DNA from: Zoogloeaceae bacterium
GTDB lineage: Bacteria; Pseudomonadota; Gammaproteobacteria; Burkholderiales; Rhodocyclaceae
Assembly (NCBI GenBank): GCA_031287525.1
Contig: JAITSU010000107.1
Coordinates: 1-41,765, forward strand
Reading direction: 5' to 3'
DNA length: 41,765 nt
Shown here piece by piece: positions 15,509 through 26,040 of the stretch; the stretch's first letter is position 1, and the number at the start of each line of letters is the position of its first letter. The translations under genes and the position numbers were made by a program. Below the pieces are notes generated by a model. That model made no database searches and was not told where the DNA came from. It was given only the letters and a program-made list of their open reading frames with translations.

Positions 15509-16696
15509 TCAATCGTTCAATTCCGCCGCCAGCCGGAAATGGCGATGGGCGGCTTCGGTTTCCTGCAAGGCGTCGAGCAGACGCGCCAGGGCAAGATGGG
15601 TTTCGCGGCTGGCGCGCACGGAAAGCGAGGCTTCCAGATAGCTTTTTGCCTTGCCCCAAAGCTGTTGGCGTTCGCACATTCGGCCCAGCGCCAACAACAG
15701 AAGATTATCCTCTGGATGCCGCAAAAGCCAGCCGTCGGCGCGGGCGATGCGGGCGGTCAGCGCCTTGCCGGAAGGGGCGGAGAGTTGTCCGTAGAGGGCG
15801 GGAAGTTCCGGCAGCCACTCGCCATCCTCCAGCGCGGCGACGGCGTTTTCCACGATTTCGGCGGCGGCCTCGTCCGCGCCCGCGTGACGCAGATTGCGGG
15901 CGGCGGCGAGCGCCAGACGTGGCGTGCGTTCTTTTTTCGGGAGCGCCTGATAATAGTCGAGTAACTGACCGGCGTCGTCTTTTCGTTGCGCTAACGCCTG
16001 TTGATGCGCCTTGCGGCGGATTTCCCGCGCGGCTTCGATGGACATGCCGCTGCGTTTTTCCAGTTGCCGGACGAGTTTTAACACCCCCTGTACGTCGCCC
16101 AGACTTTGGCGCGCGCGCAGTTCCAGACGCAGGGCGGCGATGTGGCGACCATGCTGGCGTTGCAATTCCTGCAAGTGGGTGAGCGCGGTCTGGGCGTTGC
16201 CCAGTTCCAGCGCCATTTCCGCCGCAATCATGCGGGTGGCGACGGTGGTTTCAGGGTCGCTTGCGCGGGCGCGTTCCAGCCAGAGCGCGACTTTTTCGGC
16301 TTCGCGCATCCGGTGCGCCGAACGCGCGGCAATCAGGGCGGCGGTGCTGGCGAGTTGCCCGGCTTTCCACGCGCCTTCGGCGGCGCGCAGGGCGTGTCCG
16401 TAGCGACCGGCGAAAAACAGGCGGATGGCTTCTTCCACCGCCGCCTGCGCTTCTTTTTGCTCACGTTGCTGCCGGTAGGCGCGCGCCCGCGCGGGCAGGC
16501 TGACGCTGAACATCATGCCGCGAATCAGCCCGTAGGCGAGGATGAACGCCAGAATCGTGAGGAGGATGAACAGGTTTAAGGTGATGCCCGCCTGCCAGGG
16601 CGGCAGCACGAACAGCACCAGCCCCTCGTTGTGCGCCAGCAGGGAGGCGGCGACCGCGAGAACGACAAGACCGAGTAACCAGATAAGACCGCGCAT
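15509..16696 (-). CDS. hemY: HemY-like TPR membrane protein
   Basis: A 395-residue inner-membrane protein of the proteobacterial HemY family (unrelated to protoporphyrinogen oxidase HemY of Gram-positives). Two transmembrane helices at the N-terminus (LIWLLGLVVLAVAASLLAH and LNLFILLTILAFILAYGLI) are followed by a long helical TPR-type region. Family members follow hemCDX and are thought to assist late haem synthesis. The ATG at 16696 lies 2 bases after the hemX stop, consistent with coupled translation; the open frame extends upstream into hemX but is not the likely start. Confidence 0.9.
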   Translation of the reverse strand: MRGLIWLLGLVVLAVAASLLAHNEGLVLFVLPPWQAGITLNLFILLTILAFILAYGLIRGMMFSVSLPARARAYRQQREQKEAQAAVEEAIRLFFAGRYGHALRAAEGAWKAGQLASTAALIAARSAHRMREAEKVALWLERARASDPETTVATRMIAAEMALELGNAQTALTHLQELQRQHGRHIAALRLELRARQSLGDVQGVLKLVRQLEKRSGMSIEAAREIRRKAHQQALAQRKDDAGQLLDYYQALPKKERTPRLALAAARNLRHAGADEAAAEIVENAVAALEDGEWLPELPALYGQLSAPSGKALTARIARADGWLLRHPEDNLLLLALGRMCERQQLWGKAKSYLEASLSVRASRETHLALARLLDALQETEAAHRHFRLAAELND

Positions 16697-16698
16697 GG

Positions 16699-17736
16699 TC
16701 AGTGTTTTTCCCGCTCGGTTTTCAGGGTTTGCAATGCCGTGAAGCTGGCGTGCAGATTGGGGAGTTCTACCGCGATTTCGGTGGCGGCGAGTTGCTTGAG
16801 GCTGGAATCGGCTGCCCGCACCGCCCCCACGTCCATATTGAAATAATGTTCCAGCCACTTTTGCGCGGCGGCGAGTTCATTTCTGAATGTCCATTGGTCG
16901 CGCGAGAGCAGGGCGAGGCGGGCATTCAACAGGCGGAGTTTGATGTTTTCGCGCAGGATGCGGCTTTGTTCGGGCGCGAGCAGTTCCGGCGCTTGCCGGT
17001 CAAAACGCTGGATGCGTACCAGACTTCTGATTTCTTCCCAGGCTTCGGCAGCCAGCGCCCGCCACCATGAGGGCGCGGCTTTGTCCGGCGTTTCCTTGCT
17101 GGCGGCGGTGGCGTTTTCCGGCACGATTTCCAGCGCGAGGGGCAGGGTGTCAATGCCGGAGATGACATTTTCCAGGCGCAGGTTCATGCCGGTTACATCA
17201 ATAAAGGGGGTGCCGCGCAGGATTTCCAGATCGCGCGCCAACGCGCGGCGCAGATTCACAAAGCGCGAATTCAGCCGGGTGAGGCGGTTGTCGGCGGCTT
17301 GCAGGGCGAAAATGGCGGCCTGCACGTTGCCGGAAAGCTGCAAGTGTTGCGCGGCGATATTGACGTTCTGCTCCACTTCCGCGAGCAGGGCGTCGTCGCG
17401 GCTGATGGCGGCTTCCTGATAAATGCTTTGCAGGGCGTTCGCCTGATCCTGAAACTCGCCCAGACGGGCGTCCAGCGCGCCGTATTTGCGCTGCAATTCA
17501 GCGGTATCGAGCATCGCCTTGTCGGAGAGGGCGCGGCTTTCCTGCACGACGCGGTCGCTTTCCATCAGGCGTACCGCAAGCTCCTGCCGCGTGCTGGCGA
17601 GGGACGCGCGTGTTTCCAGCCATTGCCAGACGACCAGCGCCAGCATACAGAGCACAATCCAGAACCAGGGATTAAGCCAGAAAAATCGCCGCGAGGCGGG
17701 CGGCGGCAACATGGGGAGTTGAACTTTCGTACTCAT
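16699..17736 (-). CDS. hemX: HemX-like uroporphyrinogen-III C-methyltransferase family protein
   Basis: A 345-residue protein with an N-terminal cytoplasmic Pro-rich stretch, one transmembrane helix (PWFWIVLCMLALVVWQWLE, about 25-43) and a long coiled-coil/helical periplasmic part, typical of HemX. Despite the family name it lacks the SAM-binding methyltransferase fold. Located between hemD (7 bases upstream) and hemY, the standard order in proteobacteria. I chose ATG 17736, which begins MSTKVQLP; an ATG at 17757 would overlap hemD. Confidence 0.9.
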   Translation of the reverse strand: MSTKVQLPMLPPPASRRFFWLNPWFWIVLCMLALVVWQWLETRASLASTRQELAVRLMESDRVVQESRALSDKAMLDTAELQRKYGALDARLGEFQDQANALQSIYQEAAISRDDALLAEVEQNVNIAAQHLQLSGNVQAAIFALQAADNRLTRLNSRFVNLRRALARDLEILRGTPFIDVTGMNLRLENVISGIDTLPLALEIVPENATAASKETPDKAAPSWWRALAAEAWEEIRSLVRIQRFDRQAPELLAPEQSRILRENIKLRLLNARLALLSRDQWTFRNELAAAQKWLEHYFNMDVGAVRAADSSLKQLAATEIAVELPNLHASFTALQTLKTEREKH

Positions 17737-17743
17737 GGTAGCT

Positions 17744-18511
17744 TCAATTATAAGCATAAGCGCCGAGTCCGGCTAACAATCCGGCATCCCCGCGCGTTGT
17801 GTAGATGACTTTAGCGAAACCTGCCGCGCGCGCCTTGTCAGCGATACGGGCGTGCGACGCAAAAATGGGGGTGGCGCGCAAGCGCGGCAGATGTCCGGCA
17901 AGGTCGAGCAGGTGTCGCAGGCTTTCGCTGCTGGATAAAGTCAGCGCGTCGAAGCGACCGGCGGCGAGTTGCTCGCAAAATGCTTCCCGCCCCACTGCTT
18001 GCGCGTTGCGCTGGTAAACCGGCACATATTCCACCGCCGCGCCACGCGCGACCAGGGTTTGCGCCAGCAATTCGCGCCCGCCGTCGCCGCGAAAGATGAC
18101 GATTTTTTGCCCGCGTATCGGGTCGGCGGAAAATTCCGGCAGGGCGAGCAGGGCTTCGGAATCAGAGCCTTCGGGCGGAAAGAGGCAGTTGTTCACGCCC
18201 GCCGCCGCCAGCGCGCGCGCCGTGCCTGCGCCTACGGCGACGGCTTGCGTCTCGTCATGCCAGTTCGTCGGCAGGGAAGGCAGGGCGTAACGCGCGGCGT
18301 TGGCGCTGATGAAAATGGCGAAACGATATTCGGCAAGGCGGGCGGCGGCTTTTGCCAGCGGCGCGGCATCGGGGTAAGGGCTGATTTCCAGCAGGGGAAA
18401 AAGATATGCCTCGCCTCCCAGCGCGCGGATGCCCGCCGCCAGTTCCCCCGCCTGTTCGCGCGGTCGGGTGACGACGATGGTGCGACCCTGCAAGGGAAGG
18501 AGCGCGTTCAC
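17744..18511 (-). CDS. hemD: Uroporphyrinogen-III synthase
   Basis: HemD closes hydroxymethylbilane into uroporphyrinogen III with inversion of ring D. The 255-residue protein shows the two-lobed family pattern: TIVVTRPREQAGELAAGIRALGGEAYLFPLLEI at the N-terminus, AIFISANAARYAL, VGAGTARALAAAGV, RGDGGRELLAQTLVARGAAVEYVPVYQR and LTLSSSESLRHLL. Sequence divergence is usual for this family, and length is normal. The start is GTG 18511, 18 bases after hemC. Second gene of the hemCDXY cluster. Confidence 0.93.
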   Translation of the reverse strand: MNALLPLQGRTIVVTRPREQAGELAAGIRALGGEAYLFPLLEISPYPDAAPLAKAAARLAEYRFAIFISANAARYALPSLPTNWHDETQAVAVGAGTARALAAAGVNNCLFPPEGSDSEALLALPEFSADPIRGQKIVIFRGDGGRELLAQTLVARGAAVEYVPVYQRNAQAVGREAFCEQLAAGRFDALTLSSSESLRHLLDLAGHLPRLRATPIFASHARIADKARAAGFAKVIYTTRGDAGLLAGLGAYAYN

Positions 18512-18529
18512 ATTGCGTCTGTCAAAGCG

Positions 18530-19468
18530 TTACAAAGCGGGGCAGCCCAGCGCGGCGAGAATGGCGTCGGCGCCACGCGCGCGCAAATCGGCGGCGAGTG
18601 CATTGCCCAGATTTTCGGCGTCGGTCGGGTCGCCGCAAATTTCGCCTTCCAGCATCGTCTGTCCGTCCGGCGTGGCGATGAAGCCGCGCAGCCAGAGTTG
18701 TCCGTCGTTCAGGATGGCGTAGCCGCCCAAAGGCACCTGACAGGAACCGCCCAAAGCGCGGGAAAAAGCGCGTTCAGCGGTGACGCAATGGGCGGTGGGG
18801 GCGTCGTGCAGGGCGGCGACATGGGCGGCGGCGTTTTGATGTCCGGTACGGATTTCGATGCCCAACGCGCCCTGACCGGGCGCGGGCAGCGATTGTTCCG
18901 GCGTGAGCACGGCGCGGATACGCGCTTTCAAGCCCAGACGAATCAACCCGGCGGCGGCGAGAATGATGGCGTCGTAGTCGCCGGCATCCAGTTTTTTCAG
19001 GCGCGTATCCAGATTGCCGCGCAGACTTTTGATGATGAGACGCGGATAACGGCGGCGCAACAGGGCTTCCCGCCGCAGGCTGGAGGTGCCCACCACCGCG
19101 CCGGGCGGCAGGTCTTCCAGTCGGGCGTAGCGATTGGAAACAAAGGCGTCGCGCGGATTTTCGCGCGCGCAGATGGCGGCGAGGGTAAAACCCTCCGGCA
19201 TGTCCATCGGCACATCTTTCAGCGAATGCACGGCGAGGTCGGCGCGACCTTCCAGCATGGCGGTTTCCAGTTCCTTGATGAACAAGCCCTTGCCGCCGAT
19301 TTGCGCCAAGGGACGGTCAAGAATCTGGTCGCCTTGCGTGGTCATGCCGAGAATGCTGACGACAACGCCGGGATTCAAGGCGGCAAGCCGCGCCTGAACA
19401 TGTTCCGCCTGCCACAGGGCAAGGCGGGATTCGCGGGAAGCAATGACGAGTTCGGGCATTTCAGGCAT
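18530..19468 (-). CDS. hemC: Hydroxymethylbilane synthase (porphobilinogen deaminase)
   Basis: HemC joins four porphobilinogen molecules to hydroxymethylbilane using a dipyrromethane cofactor. The cofactor-binding Cys243 sits in [12 protein letters not shown], and the N-terminal signatures [23 protein letters not shown] and HSLKDVP with GTSSLRR are all present; 312 residues is normal. Two ATGs are possible, 19468 and 19459. The first lies at the end of a 22-base sequence (19466-19487) that is identical to the leader and start codon of the gene at 37904, and no normal ribosome binding site precedes either. It begins 20 bases after topB and heads the haem cluster. Confidence 0.95.
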   Translation of the reverse strand: MPEMPELVIASRESRLALWQAEHVQARLAALNPGVVVSILGMTTQGDQILDRPLAQIGGKGLFIKELETAMLEGRADLAVHSLKDVPMDMPEGFTLAAICARENPRDAFVSNRYARLEDLPPGAVVGTSSLRREALLRRRYPRLIIKSLRGNLDTRLKKLDAGDYDAIILAAAGLIRLGLKARIRAVLTPEQSLPAPGQGALGIEIRTGHQNAAAHVAALHDAPTAHCVTAERAFSRALGGSCQVPLGGYAILNDGQLWLRGFIATPDGQTMLEGEICGDPTDAENLGNALAADLRARGADAILAALGCPAL

Positions 19469-19488
19469 TTCAGGTGTCAGGGGGCAGC

Positions 19489-22041
19489 TTACGCTGCTGC
19501 TTTTGGGGGCTTTTTCGCGGCGGTTTTGGTCGCGGGTTTCGCGCCCGCCTTTGCCACTTTCGGCGCGCGCTTTTCAAATTCAAAGCCGACTTTGCCATCC
19601 GGCGTGACGACCAGAAAGGCGGAGAATTTCCGGCGGGTGCGGGAGGAGACGAATTCTTTTAACAAGTCGGTACGCCCGTCCGTCAGCAGTTTTTGCATTT
19701 GTGCCCGTTCCACGGGTTGCAGCAGGATGATTTTGCCGGAGCGGAAATCGCAGCTTCTGGCGCTGCCCACGGATTTTTCGCAGACATAGGCGTTGCCGTG
19801 TTCATACACGGAGCCGCCGCATTTGGGGCATTTGCCCAAGGCTTCCTGCGCGGAAAAATCGACCGGCTCGTCGCTGTCGTCGTCGGGGCGTTGTCCGAAA
19901 TCGAATTCGCTTTCAAATTTGTCATTCAGTTTCAGGCTGGCGGCGAAGGGGCGTCCCATTTTGTTGCGGAAGCCGGTGAGCGGGCCGATTGCGCGTTCGG
20001 TAAGCAGGGTTTCGATTTCCGCCGGTTCAAACTGGCGACCGGCAACGATTTTCCAGAGGGCGAAATCGCAGGCGGCGCACTGGAATTTTTTGTAATTCTC
20101 TTTCACCACGCCGCCGCATTTGGGACAGGGCGCGGTGAGTACGCCGAAATCGCCGGGGATGGTATCGGAATCGTAGCGTTTGGCGCGTTCGACGATGAGT
20201 TTGGTCATCTCGGCGATTTCGCGCATGAATTCCTGCCGCGAGAGTTCGCCTTTTTCGATGCGCCCCAGTTTCCATTCCCAATCGCCGGTCAGTTCCGGCG
20301 CGGTGAGTTCATTGACGCCCAAGCCGTTCAACAGGGTCAAAAGCGAAAATGCCTTGGCGGTGGGGATGAGTTCGCGTCCCTCGCGCAACATGTATTGTTC
20401 GGCAATCAGGTTTTCGATGATTTGCGCCCGCGTCGCTGGCGTGCCCAGACCGCGACCTGCCATCGCCGCTTTCAATTCTTCGTCCTCGACCATCTTGCCC
20501 GCGCCTTCCATCGCGGAAAGCAGCGTGGCTTCCGAGTAGCGCGGGGGCGGGCGGGTGGCGGTGGCTTTGAGATTCACTTCTTCGGCGGCGACCTTTTCGC
20601 CCGCCCCTACGGGCGGCAGGTTGCCTTCTTCGCCTTCCTGACCTTCCCTGCCATAGACGGCGAGCCAGCCGGGTTGCACCAGCACTTTGCCTTCGGTCTT
20701 GAAGGGATGTTCCCTGACGCGGGTGACGCGGGTGGTGACCAGATATTCGGCGGCGGGGAAAAAGACGGCGAGGAAACGCCTGACCACGAAGTCATAGAGC
20801 TTTTGTTCCGGCTCGGAAAGATTTTTCGGCGCTTGCGTGGTGGGGATGATGGCGAAGTGGTCGCTGATTTTGGCGTTATTGAAAATGCGCTTGTTGGGCA
20901 GCACCCAGCTACGCGCCAACACCTGATGCGCGAACGGGGCGTAGCGGGCGAGCAACACTTCATCATGCCCCTTGCCCGCGCCTTCGCCCGTGAACATGGC
21001 GAGGGTCGCCTTGACCGTGCCCAGATAATCTTCGGGCAGGCAGCGGGAATCGGTACGCGGATAGGTGAGTACCTTGTGTTTTTCGTACAAGGCTTGCGCC
21101 AGTCCCAGGGTGTTTTTGGCGGAGAAGCCGAAGCGGGCGTTGGCTTCGCGTTGCAGACTGGTGAGGTCAAAGAGCAAGGGCGAGAGTTGGGTGGCGGGCT
21201 TGGCTTCTTCGCTGACTTCGCCGACGCCCCCCTGACAGGCGGCGCGGATAGCGGCGGCTTTACCCTCGTCCCAGATGCGGTCGGCGCGGGCGTGTTCATC
21301 TTCCTTGTTGCTCTTGAAGCCTTCGTCGAACCATTTGCCGGTGTAGCTTCCGGCGTGGGCGGCGAAGCTGGCTTCCACTTCCCAAAAGGGACGCGGCTTG
21401 AAATCGCGGATTTTCTTTTCGCGCTCGACGACGATGGCGAGCGTCGGCGTTTGCACCCGTCCCACGGTGGTGAGATGAAAACCGCCGGTCTTGGAATTGA
21501 AGGCGGTCATGGCGCGTGTGCCGTTGATGCCCACCAGCCAGTCGGATTCGGAGCGGCACACCGCCGCGTCCGCCAAGCCTTGCATCTCGCCGCCGCCGCG
21601 CAGACGGGTAAAGCCGTCGCGGATGGCGGATTGGGTCATGGATTGCAGCCAGAGGCGTTGAACGGGTTTTTGCGTTTTCGTGTGCTGGACGATGTAATTG
21701 AAAATCAACTCGCCTTCGCGCCCCGCGTCACAGGCGTTGATGAGCGCGTCCACGTCTTTCCGCTTGATGAGGCGGGTCAGCGATTTCAAGCGCGGCTCGC
21801 TTTTTTCGATGGGTTTCAAATCGAAATGCGGCGGAATGACCGGCAGATGCGTAAACGACCACTTTCCGCGCTTGACCTCGTACTCTTCTGGACACGCCAG
21901 TTCCAGCAGATGTCCGACGGCAGAGGAAACGACATAATCGTCGTTCTCGAAATAATCGTCATGTTTCGTCAATCCGCCCAACGCCTTGGCGATGTCGGAC
22001 GCCACAGAAGGTTTTTCGGCAATGATCAGCTTTTTGCCCAT
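19489..22041 (-). CDS. topB: DNA topoisomerase III (type IA)
   Basis: Type IA topoisomerase of 850 residues (from [12 protein letters not shown]) that relaxes and decatenates DNA through a 5'-phosphotyrosine. The TOPRIM domain has [16 protein letters not shown] and [13 protein letters not shown]; the catalytic Tyr327 is in [15 protein letters not shown]. Two C-terminal zinc ribbons follow ([20 protein letters not shown] and [17 protein letters not shown]), then a Lys/Ala-rich tail ([19 protein letters not shown]). Upstream in-frame ATGs at 22053 and 22074 are also possible; none has a clear ribosome binding site. It sits between dprA and hemC in one direction. This long form with zinc ribbons is common in betaproteobacteria, on chromosomes and on integrative elements. 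Confidence 0.95.
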   Translation of the reverse strand: MGKKLIIAEKPSVASDIAKALGGLTKHDDYFENDDYVVSSAVGHLLELACPEEYEVKRGKWSFTHLPVIPPHFDLKPIEKSEPRLKSLTRLIKRKDVDALINACDAGREGELIFNYIVQHTKTQKPVQRLWLQSMTQSAIRDGFTRLRGGGEMQGLADAAVCRSESDWLVGINGTRAMTAFNSKTGGFHLTTVGRVQTPTLAIVVEREKKIRDFKPRPFWEVEASFAAHAGSYTGKWFDEGFKSNKEDEHARADRIWDEGKAAAIRAACQGGVGEVSEEAKPATQLSPLLFDLTSLQREANARFGFSAKNTLGLAQALYEKHKVLTYPRTDSRCLPEDYLGTVKATLAMFTGEGAGKGHDEVLLARYAPFAHQVLARSWVLPNKRIFNNAKISDHFAIIPTTQAPKNLSEPEQKLYDFVVRRFLAVFFPAAEYLVTTRVTRVREHPFKTEGKVLVQPGWLAVYGREGQEGEEGNLPPVGAGEKVAAEEVNLKATATRPPPRYSEATLLSAMEGAGKMVEDEELKAAMAGRGLGTPATRAQIIENLIAEQYMLREGRELIPTAKAFSLLTLLNGLGVNELTAPELTGDWEWKLGRIEKGELSRQEFMREIAEMTKLIVERAKRYDSDTIPGDFGVLTAPCPKCGGVVKENYKKFQCAACDFALWKIVAGRQFEPAEIETLLTERAIGPLTGFRNKMGRPFAASLKLNDKFESEFDFGQRPDDDSDEPVDFSAQEALGKCPKCGGSVYEHGNAYVCEKSVGSARSCDFRSGKIILLQPVERAQMQKLLTDGRTDLLKEFVSSRTRRKFSAFLVVTPDGKVGFEFEKRAPKVAKAGAKPATKTAAKKPPKAAA

Positions 22042-22133
22042 AAGTTCGCTCATGCGGCAAAACGCCGCTTCCATAAAAATTGCGGGGATAATACATCAGG
22101 GATCAGATGTCGGGGGACAGGGATCAGAGAAAG

Positions 22134-23273
22134 TCAGCTTAATTGCTGGTAACGGTTGCCCGGCAAAGGAGCGACGCGACCTGCCAATTCAAGGTCAAGC
22201 AAGAGCGCAAGCAGGGTATCGGCGTTCAGCTTGGTGCGCTCCGCCAGCTCGTCGAGGGTGCAGGGGGCATGACCGAGTTGGGCGAGGATTCGGGCGGCGT
22301 GGTCGTCAGTCGCGGCGGGCGTTTCGGGGGTGGCAGGCGTATCAGGCGTTGCGGAGATTGACGCGGGCGGCGACCATGCCCCTAATTCTTCCAGAATATC
22401 CTGCGCGGATTCCACCAGTTTCGCGCCCTGTTTAATCAGACGATGACAACCCCGCGACAGCGGCGAATGGATGGAGCCGGGAATGGCAAACACCTCGCGC
22501 CCCTGTTCGCCTGCCAGACGCGCGGTAATCAATGAGCCGCTTTCCGGCGCGGCCTCAACGATCAATACGCCCCGCGCCAGACCGGAAATGATGCGGTTGC
22601 GACGGGGGAAATTGGCTGCGGCGGCGGGCGTGCCCAAGGGAAATTCGGAAACGATGACGCCCTGTTCGCCAATTTGTCGCGCCAAATCCTGATTGCGCGC
22701 GGGATATAGCCGGTCAGCGCCCGTGCCAATGACCGCTATGGTCGAACCCGCCCCCGCGCCTGCCGCAAGCCCCCCACGATGCGCGGCGGCGTCAATGCCC
22801 AACGCCAGCCCGCTGACGATGGTCAATCCGGCTGCCGCCAGTGTGCGGGCGAAATCCTCGGCGGTTTTCAAGCCCTGCGGCGTGGCGTTGCGGCTGCCGA
22901 CGACCGCCAGCGCAGGGCAAAGCAGCAAGGCGGGGTTGCCGCGCACATAGAGCAGGGTGGGCGGGTCGGAAATTTCAAGGAGTTGCGGCGGGTACTGGCG
23001 GTCGCCTAGGGTGATGATGTGGCAGCCGGGCTGCGCCGCCCATTCCAGCGCGGCGGCAATTTTGCGTTCCAGCGCGGCGTGGTCGACATCGACCAGCAAA
23101 TCGGCTTTACTGGCGATGACCTTGCGATGCGCGAGATGTCCGGCGGCGAAGATTTGTTCAGGCAAACCAAAGGCGGCGAGCAACTTGCGTTGCGATTCGC
23201 CGCCTATGCCGGAAATCAGGGTCAGGCGCAGCCAGTCGCGCAGACTGGCGGCAGCGAGACCGGATTGATCCAT
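22134..23273 (-). CDS. dprA: DNA-processing protein DprA (Smf)
   Basis: DprA protects incoming single-stranded DNA and loads RecA in natural transformation. The 379-residue protein has an N-terminal SAM-like region, the Rossmann-type core (ALAVVGSRNATPQG, TIVSGLALGIDAAAHRGGL, TIAVIGTGADRLYP, SEFPLGTPAAAANFPRRNRIISGLARGVLIVEA) and, after a Pro/Thr/Ala-rich linker, a C-terminal winged-helix domain. The ATG lies 1 base after the stop of the LysM gene, a pairing known in betaproteobacteria. The 80 bases between its stop and topB contain members of the CAG-rich repeat family. Confidence 0.95.
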   Translation of the reverse strand: MDQSGLAAASLRDWLRLTLISGIGGESQRKLLAAFGLPEQIFAAGHLAHRKVIASKADLLVDVDHAALERKIAAALEWAAQPGCHIITLGDRQYPPQLLEISDPPTLLYVRGNPALLLCPALAVVGSRNATPQGLKTAEDFARTLAAAGLTIVSGLALGIDAAAHRGGLAAGAGAGSTIAVIGTGADRLYPARNQDLARQIGEQGVIVSEFPLGTPAAAANFPRRNRIISGLARGVLIVEAAPESGSLITARLAGEQGREVFAIPGSIHSPLSRGCHRLIKQGAKLVESAQDILEELGAWSPPASISATPDTPATPETPAATDDHAARILAQLGHAPCTLDELAERTKLNADTLLALLLDLELAGRVAPLPGNRYQQLS

Positions 23274-23274
23274 G

Positions 23275-24441
23275 TCAGGGGTTTCTGATGCTGTCCCCGA
23301 CCACTGTGGGACGTACAGCTTCCATCACCAGACCGTAGGAAACACGATTGAAGACGCGGAAAATAAACACCAGCCCGTTGCGTTTGTCCGGCAGGGCGAT
23401 GGTTTTATTGCGTCCAGTGTCCTTGTCTTCATATACCGTGTCGCGCTTGGTGTAGATGCCGAGCACATGCCCAGGCTCAACGCCAGCGCGTTCGCCCAGG
23501 TTCAGGGCGATGACCGAGAATTTGCCCCCCACACCGACGCCGCCGTGAACAGAAATGACCTGACCGGAAACATCATGATCAGCTTTGTGGGGCGCGTAAG
23601 AATTGAGCGTGGGTTCTTCGGCAGGCACCAACAGGTCGCCCTTGAGGATTTCTTCCTTGGCGGAAAGAATTTCCAGCGTACTGACATTGCCCGGTTCCCT
23701 GAGCTGGGCAGTCCCCAGATAAACAACCTCGTAGCCGAGCACATCGCCTGGTTGACCCCCTGCCTCGCCGGGAGCGGCTTTCACTTCATCCTCGTAGGTA
23801 GGGGTTCTCATGTAGCGCAGTACGGGCGCCAGAATCTCTTTGTCGGTGAGGTTTTCGCTTTCCGGCGGCAGCGGGTTCTTGAGCGGCGCGCCCAGGCGGT
23901 AGACGTACCACTTGGGATGGTTTTCCGTGATGCCAAGGGCGAAAATCTCGTCGCCGTTGCCCATGATGACACGGGATTCATCCGTACCGATCACGCGCGG
24001 CGCGTTCTGAAGTTCATTGAGTTCTACCACCAGCGGGCGGGAAATGAAGGCTTCAATGGCGTTGGCAGGGATGGAAGGAATGGCCTGATCAATATGTTCG
24101 CTATGCGCTGACGGCGACAATTTGATGGTGCCGGAGCCGGTCACGTTTTTGCCCAGGCGCAGACGGGGCTGACCATCCACGTAATCCAGAAACACGATGT
24201 CACCGGGATAAATCCAGTGCGGATTCTTGATCTGGTCTTTGTTGAGTTGCCAGATATCAGGCCAACGCCAGGGGTTTTGCAGAAATCTCCCGGCAATGCC
24301 CCAGAGGGTATCGCCTTTCACTACGGTGTAGCGATCCGGCGCGTTGGTGGCGAGCGGGATGGGTTCGGGTTCGGCGGCGAACGCCACGGCAGCGGTGGCA
24401 GTCGCCACAGCCATGAACAAGGCAGATATAATACGGGACAT
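23275..24441 (-). CDS. LysM-domain exported protein
   Basis: A 388-residue protein with a Sec signal peptide ([22 protein letters not shown], cleavage near residue 22) and one LysM domain at about 36-88 ([48 protein letters not shown]), which binds peptidoglycan. The remaining 300 residues are predicted mostly beta. It matches the LysM proteins regularly found directly upstream of dprA in betaproteobacteria. The ATG at 24441 has GAGGAAA in front, better than the longer frame from 24528. Its gene faces def; the 157-base gap must hold both promoters. Role in envelope maintenance is inferred. Confidence 0.88.
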   Translation of the reverse strand: MSRIISALFMAVATATAAVAFAAEPEPIPLATNAPDRYTVVKGDTLWGIAGRFLQNPWRWPDIWQLNKDQIKNPHWIYPGDIVFLDYVDGQPRLRLGKNVTGSGTIKLSPSAHSEHIDQAIPSIPANAIEAFISRPLVVELNELQNAPRVIGTDESRVIMGNGDEIFALGITENHPKWYVYRLGAPLKNPLPPESENLTDKEILAPVLRYMRTPTYEDEVKAAPGEAGGQPGDVLGYEVVYLGTAQLREPGNVSTLEILSAKEEILKGDLLVPAEEPTLNSYAPHKADHDVSGQVISVHGGVGVGGKFSVIALNLGERAGVEPGHVLGIYTKRDTVYEDKDTGRNKTIALPDKRNGLVFIFRVFNRVSYGLVMEAVRPTVVGDSIRNP

Positions 24442-24598
24442 GAAGTTTTCCTCGCGTGCGACGGAACTACAAGGGCATGAAACAGTTCGACGTTCTGAAA
24501 TAACCGCGAGCCATTCCGGGAAGCTCATGCCGTTCCAATTCTCGAAAGTGGTTGAGATTCTGCACGTAATCCTTTAATTGAGCAAGTATTATTCTTCT

Positions 24599-25102
24599 AT
24601 GGCTTTACTCCCAATTTTGCGTTTTCCTGACATCCGGCTGAAAAAAGTCGCAATGCCGGTGGAAAAAATCGATGCCAGTGTGCGCGCGCTGGTCGCTGAC
24701 ATGGCGGAAACCATGTATGAAGCGCCGGGCATCGGCTTGGCGGCGACTCAGGTGGACGTGCACCGACAGATTGTCGTCATCGACATTTCCGAAACCCGCG
24801 ACGACCTGCTGGTGCTCATCAATGCCCGCATCATCCGCAAGAATGGCACACAGGTCTATGAGGAAGGCTGTCTTTCCGTACCCGGCATCTATGACAAGGT
24901 GGAGCGGGCGGCGGAAGTCACCGTGGTCTATCAGGATATTGAGGGGCAGTCGCAAACCCTGGACGCCGACGGTTTGCTTGCCGTCTGTATCCAGCACGAA
25001 CTCGACCACCTGCAAGGCAAGGTCTTCGTGGAACATCTCTCGCAACTGAAACAGACGCGCATCAAGACGAAGCTCGCCAAACAGGCGAAAATTACCGCAT
25101 GA
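24599..25102 (+). CDS. def: Peptide deformylase
   Basis: Removes the formyl group from the N-terminal methionine of new proteins. The 167-residue metalloenzyme shows all three family motifs: [17 protein letters not shown] (metal-binding Cys) and QHELDHLQG (HExxH with two metal His). I chose ATG 24599 ([11 protein letters not shown]), the usual start in relatives; TTG 24578 would add seven residues. The stop overlaps the fmt ATG by four bases, the classic def-fmt operon. Confidence 0.96.
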   Translation: MALLPILRFPDIRLKKVAMPVEKIDASVRALVADMAETMYEAPGIGLAATQVDVHRQIVVIDISETRDDLLVLINARIIRKNGTQVYEEGCLSVPGIYDKVERAAEVTVVYQDIEGQSQTLDADGLLAVCIQHELDHLQGKVFVEHLSQLKQTRIKTKLAKQAKITA

Positions 25103-26040
25103 AGCTGATTTTCGCGGGTACGCCGGAATTCGCCGCCACCGCCCTCGCCGCCCTGTTCGACGCGGGGCATGAAATCGCGCTGGCGCTGACCCAGCCTGAC
25201 CGTCCGGCAGGACGGGGAATGCAATTACAGGTTTCGCCGGTCAAGACATTGGCATTGCAACGCGGCGTCGAAGTCTTGCAGCCCCTCTCCCTGAAAAAAG
25301 ACCTTGCAGCCGGAGCGCGCATTGCCGCCGTTAAAGCCGAGGCGATGATTGTCGCCGCCTACGGACTCATCCTGCCGCAAGAAGTGCTGGATATGCCGCG
25401 TTACGGCTGCCTCAATATCCACGCCTCCCTGCTGCCGCGCTGGCGCGGCGCGGCGCCCATCCAGCGCGCCATTCAAGCGGGCGACGCGGAAACCGGCGTC
25501 GCCATCATGCAGATGGCAGCCGGACTGGATACTGGCGCGATACTGGCGACCGCCCGCACACCCATTGCCGACGACGACACCGCCGCCCGTCTGCACGACC
25601 AGCTGGCGGAAATGGGCGCGCGCCTCATCGTAGACACCCTCGCCCGCCTGCCGCTACCCGCCGTGCCACAAGCGGCAAAAGGCGTGACCTACGCCGCCAA
25701 AATCGACAAGGCGGAAGCGCGTCTGGACTGGCGGCAAAGCGCACTCGCGCTGGACAGGCAGATTCGCGCCTTCAATCCTTTTCCCATCGCCCAAGCGCGT
25801 TTTCAAGGCGAAATTCTGAAAATCCACGCCGCTCACCCCCATCATGCGAATTGCAAAAAAACAACACTCGCCCCCGGCACGGTACTCGCCGCCGACAAAA
25901 CCGGCGTCATCGTCGCCTGCGGTGAAGGAACGCTCACCCTGACCGAACTGCAACGCCCCGGTGGAAAACGCCTGCCCGCCGCGCAATTTCTGGTAGGTTG
26001 CGCCGCGCTCAAGGCGGGAGCGAGTTTTGATGTGGGCTAA
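25099..26040 (+). CDS. fmt: Methionyl-tRNA formyltransferase
   Basis: Transfers a formyl group from 10-formyltetrahydrofolate to initiator Met-tRNA. The 313-residue protein has the N-terminal formyltransferase domain with [22 protein letters not shown] (catalytic Asn and His) and the C-terminal OB-like domain ([21 protein letters not shown] and following). It overlaps def by four bases. Its TAA (26038-26040) touches the long inverted repeat that serves as candidate operator of the next gene pair. Confidence 0.96.
   Translation: MKLIFAGTPEFAATALAALFDAGHEIALALTQPDRPAGRGMQLQVSPVKTLALQRGVEVLQPLSLKKDLAAGARIAAVKAEAMIVAAYGLILPQEVLDMPRYGCLNIHASLLPRWRGAAPIQRAIQAGDAETGVAIMQMAAGLDTGAILATARTPIADDDTAARLHDQLAEMGARLIVDTLARLPLPAVPQAAKGVTYAAKIDKAEARLDWRQSALALDRQIRAFNPFPIAQARFQGEILKIHAAHPHHANCKKTTLAPGTVLAADKTGVIVACGEGTLTLTELQRPGGKRLPAAQFLVGCAALKAGASFDVG

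Noticed and set aside
17969-19789. 606-codon open frame on the plus strand
   Set aside because: Antisense to hemC, hemD and the end of topB, all of which have clear family motifs.
19693-22152. 819-codon open frame on the plus strand
   Set aside because: Fully antisense to topB; it has no recognisable protein pattern and arises from the GC-rich codon bias of the real gene.
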